8,379 nucleotides of DNA, from the NCBI GenBank assembly GCA_018399865.1, contig JAGYNL010000187.1, forward strand, positions 1-8,379. The letters run 5' to 3'. Position 1 is the stretch's first letter. Each line of letters starts with the position of its first letter. The translations under genes and the position numbers were made by a program. Below, in pieces: positions 5,686 through 8,379 of the stretch. The notes below the pieces were generated by a model. The model searched no databases. It saw nothing but the letters and a program-made list of their open reading frames with translations, and was not told the DNA's origin. The DNA comes from Candidatus Bipolaricaulota bacterium. GTDB taxonomy: Bacteria > Bipolaricaulota > Bipolaricaulia > UBA7950 > UBA9294.

Positions 5686-6762
5686 CTACTCAGATCCAAT
5701 TCTCAAATCGTCAAGTCGCGGGTCATCCTTTGATAGCGGGATGGTTTGTATTTTTCTTAGGGATTTTTCATCGGATACTGATAGGGTTACTGGAAAGGTG
5801 TCTTCATGGTCGCAGTACCGAGCAGCTATCCTTGCTGCCAATAACAGGTCAGCTTCTGTTGGCCTACCCTCCACAAGACTCAACGGCCCCATTACATCAG
5901 TGGGCTCCATCGCATAACGACCATGGGCGAATCTTGATAAAGCGATATTGTCCTCCTCGTTTCGCCCTACAATCAATCTAGCTCGCTGAGAGATGCGAAA
6001 ATGGCGTCCATAGCGAAGTATGGTAAATTCATCTATTCCCATGTTCTCTTTACCTATATGCAAGAAAGAGTCGCGCAAGCGTGCACCGTAAGCCTTATCA
6101 GTCAAAATGCAACCGCCGGCTGATTGAGAGTACTTGTTGATCCCAAGTTCTTGTGCCAATCTAATCTGTTCCTTCCTACTGCGCCCTGAAATGGAGTATA
6201 GATCTGTTCTGGAGATCCAGCCTTCTTTAACAGGCAGTGTGTCCGGAAGAAGGTTTGCTGAGAGCGGGCGAAGCAGGCGATCATTTAACCCGCTTTCTAT
6301 TTGAATAGTATCCATCATATGCCTGCGTTGTGACATCGGTCTCTGGCCTACTACCTCGCCAGTGACAACAAATTGAGCCTGCTCTGCTTCCATTACACGC
6401 AGGGCTTCTCTCAACATAAGAATGCGGCAATCAATGCATGGGTTTACTGCGGCTCCATACCCATGCTTAGGATATTTAACTACCTCAAGTTGCTGTGTAG
6501 AAAGATCAGCAATCCGAAGTTGTAGACCAAGCTCGCGTGCGCTCTGAGCGACTATATAGTCCCTCTTGGCAACAGCATTGACAAAGAACCTTATGCTCAA
6601 GCCAATTACATCTATACCGGCTCGTTTGACTATGGCGACGGAAAGTGCGCTGTCAAGGCCACCAGACAATAGAGCAATTGCTCGCACACCTTGGGACAGA
6701 TCTTCACCCTCAATTCTCCGGTTCTTCATCCAATCTTCACACCTCCGTAAGCCTTTCTTCAC
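5686..6762 (-). CDS. PP-loop ATP-pyrophosphatase, MnmA/ThiI-like tRNA-thiolation family
   Basis: Proteins of this type adenylate a substrate, usually a tRNA uridine, and exchange the adenylate for sulfur carried on cysteine. Numbered from the GTG at 6762: the PP-loop SGGLDS is at 33-38, PKHGYGAAVNPCIDC at 98-112 gives Cys109 and Cys112, TGEVVGQRPMSQRR spans 134-147, and SAGGCILTD gives Cys218. The CIDC and later GGC cysteines parallel the catalytic pair of MnmA, though MnmA's own motifs are not otherwise kept. A C-terminal segment (GRHFRI, LIVGRNEEDN, MGPLSLVEG; about 250-315) is typical of this shorter family, often annotated ThiI-like, and may bind RNA. Two starts are possible: GTG at 6762 with GAGG six bases upstream, or ATG at 6729 behind GGAGG at a long 11-base spacing. 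The 358-residue length seems complete. Substrate nucleotide is uncertain, and a non-tRNA sulfur-transfer role cannot be excluded. Confidence 0.82.
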   Translation of the reverse strand: MKKGLRRCEDWMKNRRIEGEDLSQGVRAIALLSGGLDSALSVAIVKRAGIDVIGLSIRFFVNAVAKRDYIVAQSARELGLQLRIADLSTQQLEVVKYPKHGYGAAVNPCIDCRILMLREALRVMEAEQAQFVVTGEVVGQRPMSQRRHMMDTIQIESGLNDRLLRPLSANLLPDTLPVKEGWISRTDLYSISGRSRKEQIRLAQELGINKYSQSAGGCILTDKAYGARLRDSFLHIGKENMGIDEFTILRYGRHFRISQRARLIVGRNEEDNIALSRFAHGRYAMEPTDVMGPLSLVEGRPTEADLLLAARIAARYCDHEDTFPVTLSVSDEKSLRKIQTIPLSKDDPRLDDLRIGSE

Positions 6763-6829
6763 ACCTAACCTCTAAAATAGTATCGCTTTTAAACCAGCAT
6801 TTGCACACAACTCTAAGGAGGGATAGAAG
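6763..6829. promoter_or_regulatory. Divergent intergenic region between PP-loop gene and degP
   Basis: The 67 bases must hold promoters for both directions, or at least their proximal parts. On the minus strand TACTAT (6783-6778) could serve as a -10 with a poor -35. On the plus strand TTCACA (6758-6763) is 17 bases before TATCGC (6781-6786), also weak. Neither is convincing. An alternative sigma factor or regulated promoter for the protease would be compatible with this. Confidence 0.35.
6815..6821 (+). promoter_or_regulatory. Ribosome-binding site of degP
   Basis: AAGGAGG, a full Shine-Dalgarno match, lies eight bases before the ATG at 6830. It fixes the protease start. Confidence 0.85.
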
Positions 6830-8320
6830 ATGAATAAAAAAAGAGTATTGTTAATTGGAACACTGCTTGCCTTCGTAATAGCGGCAGGAATAACATTTAC
6901 TCAGATTCAAGACACTACAGGCAGCCTTGCAGTAGGTGGGGTAAGTGTATTAGCGCAAGATGAAACGATTACAGAGTCTGGGCAAGCTGCAGTCAAGGCG
7001 GCTATTGCTGCTGTGAGTCCATCCGTGGTTAGAGTCGACGTTACAGCAACCGTGTCAATACCAGACAGTTACAGTGACATATTCAACGACCCGTTTTTCA
7101 GAAGGTTCTTTGGAGAGCCGCAAACCCCTAAAGAGAGGCAAACAACTGCACTGGGGTCGGGTTTTGTAATTGAATACTTGGACCAAAAACTAGTGTTGAC
7201 AAACGAACATGTAATTGATGACGCAGACAGTATACGTGTGACCAGTCCAGACGGGCAAACTTTGGATGCTACAGTACTAGGAAGCGATGAAGAGCTTGAT
7301 ATTGCTGTATTGAAGCTCGATGGTGACACCTCGGGCTTGCCGTCTGTAACCTTTGGAGACTCATCCACTGTCGAGATAGGCGATTGGGCAATTGCCATTG
7401 GTAATCCGGTAGGAATGTCTTACACCGTAACAATGGGAATAATCAGCGCAATCAATCGTGACCTTGAAAAGCCTAATGGGAACGGTTACTACAACAACCT
7501 TATTCAAACCGATGCCGCCATCAATCCCGGAAACAGCGGAGGGCCGCTAGTTAACGCACAAGGGCAAGTAATAGGCATAAACACATTAATAGCCCGCCAG
7601 TCTTCCAGTGGAGTGGCCGTTGAAGGGATCAATTTTGCTATCTCCATCAATCAAGTCAAGAACGTCCTTGAACAGCTTGTAACCACGGGTAAAGTCACCC
7701 GTGCCTATCTGGGTGTATACATCCAAGACATAACAGCAGCCATGGAAGAGTCTTTCGGAGTTAAGGCAGGCAAAGGGGTCTTGGTATCAGACACAGTCTC
7801 TGGATCACCAGCCGAACAGATAGGGATCAAATCGGGAGATGTCATAGTAAAAGTCAATGGCGAGCCAGTTGGCTCAACCGATGAGCTGATTCAAGAAATC
7901 TCCACCAAGCCAGTAGGAAGCGAAGTGACGCTTCATATTGTACGTGATAAAGAACCTCTGCAGATGCAGGTGGTGCTGACAGAGAAGCCAAGTGAAGAAG
8001 CTTTGTCTACTACTACACCAGAGGGCAAAGAGGAAACTGCTCTGGAGAAGTTCGGAATCACTGTAGGATCAATATCCTCAGCAACAGCGCAGCGCCTGGG
8101 ATTGCAATCGACTCAAGGAGTTGTCATAATCGAGATAGACCCTGGCAGCAGAGCTGATTGGGCTGGGTTGGAGAATGACGATGTTATCCGTGAGGTCAAC
8201 CGTCAACAGATCAGATCAGTGGATAATTGGAACTCGATGGTCAGCAGCATGGATGATAATGCATCGGTAATGTTAACCATAGTTCGTGATGGAAGAACTT
8301 ACTTTGTGCCCCTAAACTAG
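6830..8320 (+). CDS. degP: DegP/HtrA (Do) family serine endopeptidase with two PDZ domains
   Basis: An extracytoplasmic ATP-independent protease and chaperone that degrades or holds misfolded envelope proteins. The N-terminus has a KKR charge cluster and a hydrophobic segment at about 6-22, a signal peptide or membrane anchor; VLA-QD at 40-44 could be a cleavage site. The trypsin-like domain (about 50-285) carries the triad His127 (TNEHVI), Asp157 (LDIAVLKL) and Ser236 (GNSGGPL), with GSGFVI and TDAAINPG also conserved, so it should be active. PDZ1 lies at about 293-386 (YLGV to the end of a beta strand) and PDZ2 at about 407-495, joined by a Ser/Thr/Glu-rich linker. At 496 residues with two PDZ domains it matches the DegP/DegQ layout, not the single-PDZ DegS type. 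The LA-loop region before the serine-protease core is short, more like DegQ. It is divergent from the PP-loop gene and followed within ten bases by a tRNA gene. Confidence 0.95.
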   Translation: MNKKRVLLIGTLLAFVIAAGITFTQIQDTTGSLAVGGVSVLAQDETITESGQAAVKAAIAAVSPSVVRVDVTATVSIPDSYSDIFNDPFFRRFFGEPQTPKERQTTALGSGFVIEYLDQKLVLTNEHVIDDADSIRVTSPDGQTLDATVLGSDEELDIAVLKLDGDTSGLPSVTFGDSSTVEIGDWAIAIGNPVGMSYTVTMGIISAINRDLEKPNGNGYYNNLIQTDAAINPGNSGGPLVNAQGQVIGINTLIARQSSSGVAVEGINFAISINQVKNVLEQLVTTGKVTRAYLGVYIQDITAAMEESFGVKAGKGVLVSDTVSGSPAEQIGIKSGDVIVKVNGEPVGSTDELIQEISTKPVGSEVTLHIVRDKEPLQMQVVLTEKPSEEALSTTTPEGKEETALEKFGITVGSISSATAQRLGLQSTQGVVIIEIDPGSRADWAGLENDDVIREVNRQQIRSVDNWNSMVSSMDDNASVMLTIVRDGRTYFVPLN

Positions 8321-8330
8321 TTAAGGGCAT

Positions 8331-8379
8331 CGGAGAGTAGCGCAGCTTGGTCAGCGCGCAGCGTTCGGGACGCTGAGGT
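8331..8379 (+). tRNA. tRNA-Pro (anticodon CGG), truncated by the window end
   Basis: From C8331 the first 49 bases fold as a tRNA 5' portion: acceptor strand CGGAGAG, U8-A9, D stem GCGC (8340-8343) pairing with GCGC (8354-8357) around a loop with GG, then anticodon stem CAGCG (8359-8363) pairing perfectly with CGCTG (8371-8375). The seven-base loop TTCGGGA gives anticodon CGG (8366-8368), reading CCG proline codons. A leading C is typical of bacterial tRNA-Pro. The T arm and acceptor 3' strand lie outside the window. The gene starts ten bases after the degP stop. Confidence 0.9.

Noticed and set aside
7069..7398. 109-codon minus-strand open frame
   Set aside because: It is antisense to the catalytic domain of DegP, including the His and Asp triad motifs, and its serine-rich translation is what an antisense shadow of this gene would give.

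Overview
The window looks like bacterial chromosome of moderate GC content. The mix is a bacterial-type DNA gyrase B, a tungsten-type aldehyde:ferredoxin oxidoreductase (AOR), a GabT-like aminotransferase, a PP-loop tRNA-thiolase-like protein and a two-PDZ Do protease. It suggests an anaerobe or facultative anaerobe. A Chloroflexota (Dehalococcoidia-like) source would fit, but this is a weak inference from gene content and protein style, not a phylogenetic result. I see no phage genes, insertion sequences or CRISPR array.

Layout, left to right. Positions 1-801 (minus) are the N-terminal 267 codons of gyrB, with a good promoter just upstream (818-846). Positions 802-1079 are non-coding and hold that promoter, a 7-bp dyad (919-944) and a clear intrinsic terminator (1030-1071) for the next gene. 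Positions 1080-3236 (minus) are an AOR-family enzyme whose start is best placed five codons inside the longest ORF. Positions 3300-3874 (minus) hold a decayed class-III aminotransferase, recognisable in pieces through frameshifts, stops and a large internal deletion. Positions 3927-5243 (minus) are an intact GabT-like aminotransferase. Positions 5244-5588 are an AT-rich gap with inverted repeats and no gene I can support. A possible 29-codon ORF (5589-5678) follows the PP-loop ATPase gene (5686-6762, minus). Across a 67-bp divergent gap lies a DegP/HtrA protease (6830-8320, plus). Ten bases after its stop a tRNA-Pro(CGG) begins (8331) and runs off the window.

The only functional link I would propose is between the aminotransferase and the AOR. 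Omega-aminotransferases of the GabT type yield semialdehydes, and AORs oxidise aldehydes to acids while reducing ferredoxin. The two genes share a strand, with only the dead aminotransferase between them, so they may form a short amino-acid or amine catabolic unit. The other genes are housekeeping functions: DNA topology, tRNA thiolation and envelope proteolysis. I found no convincing undescribed system. The most informative non-obvious content is the aminotransferase relic, the dyads around TATAAT boxes, and the tight degP-tRNA spacing.
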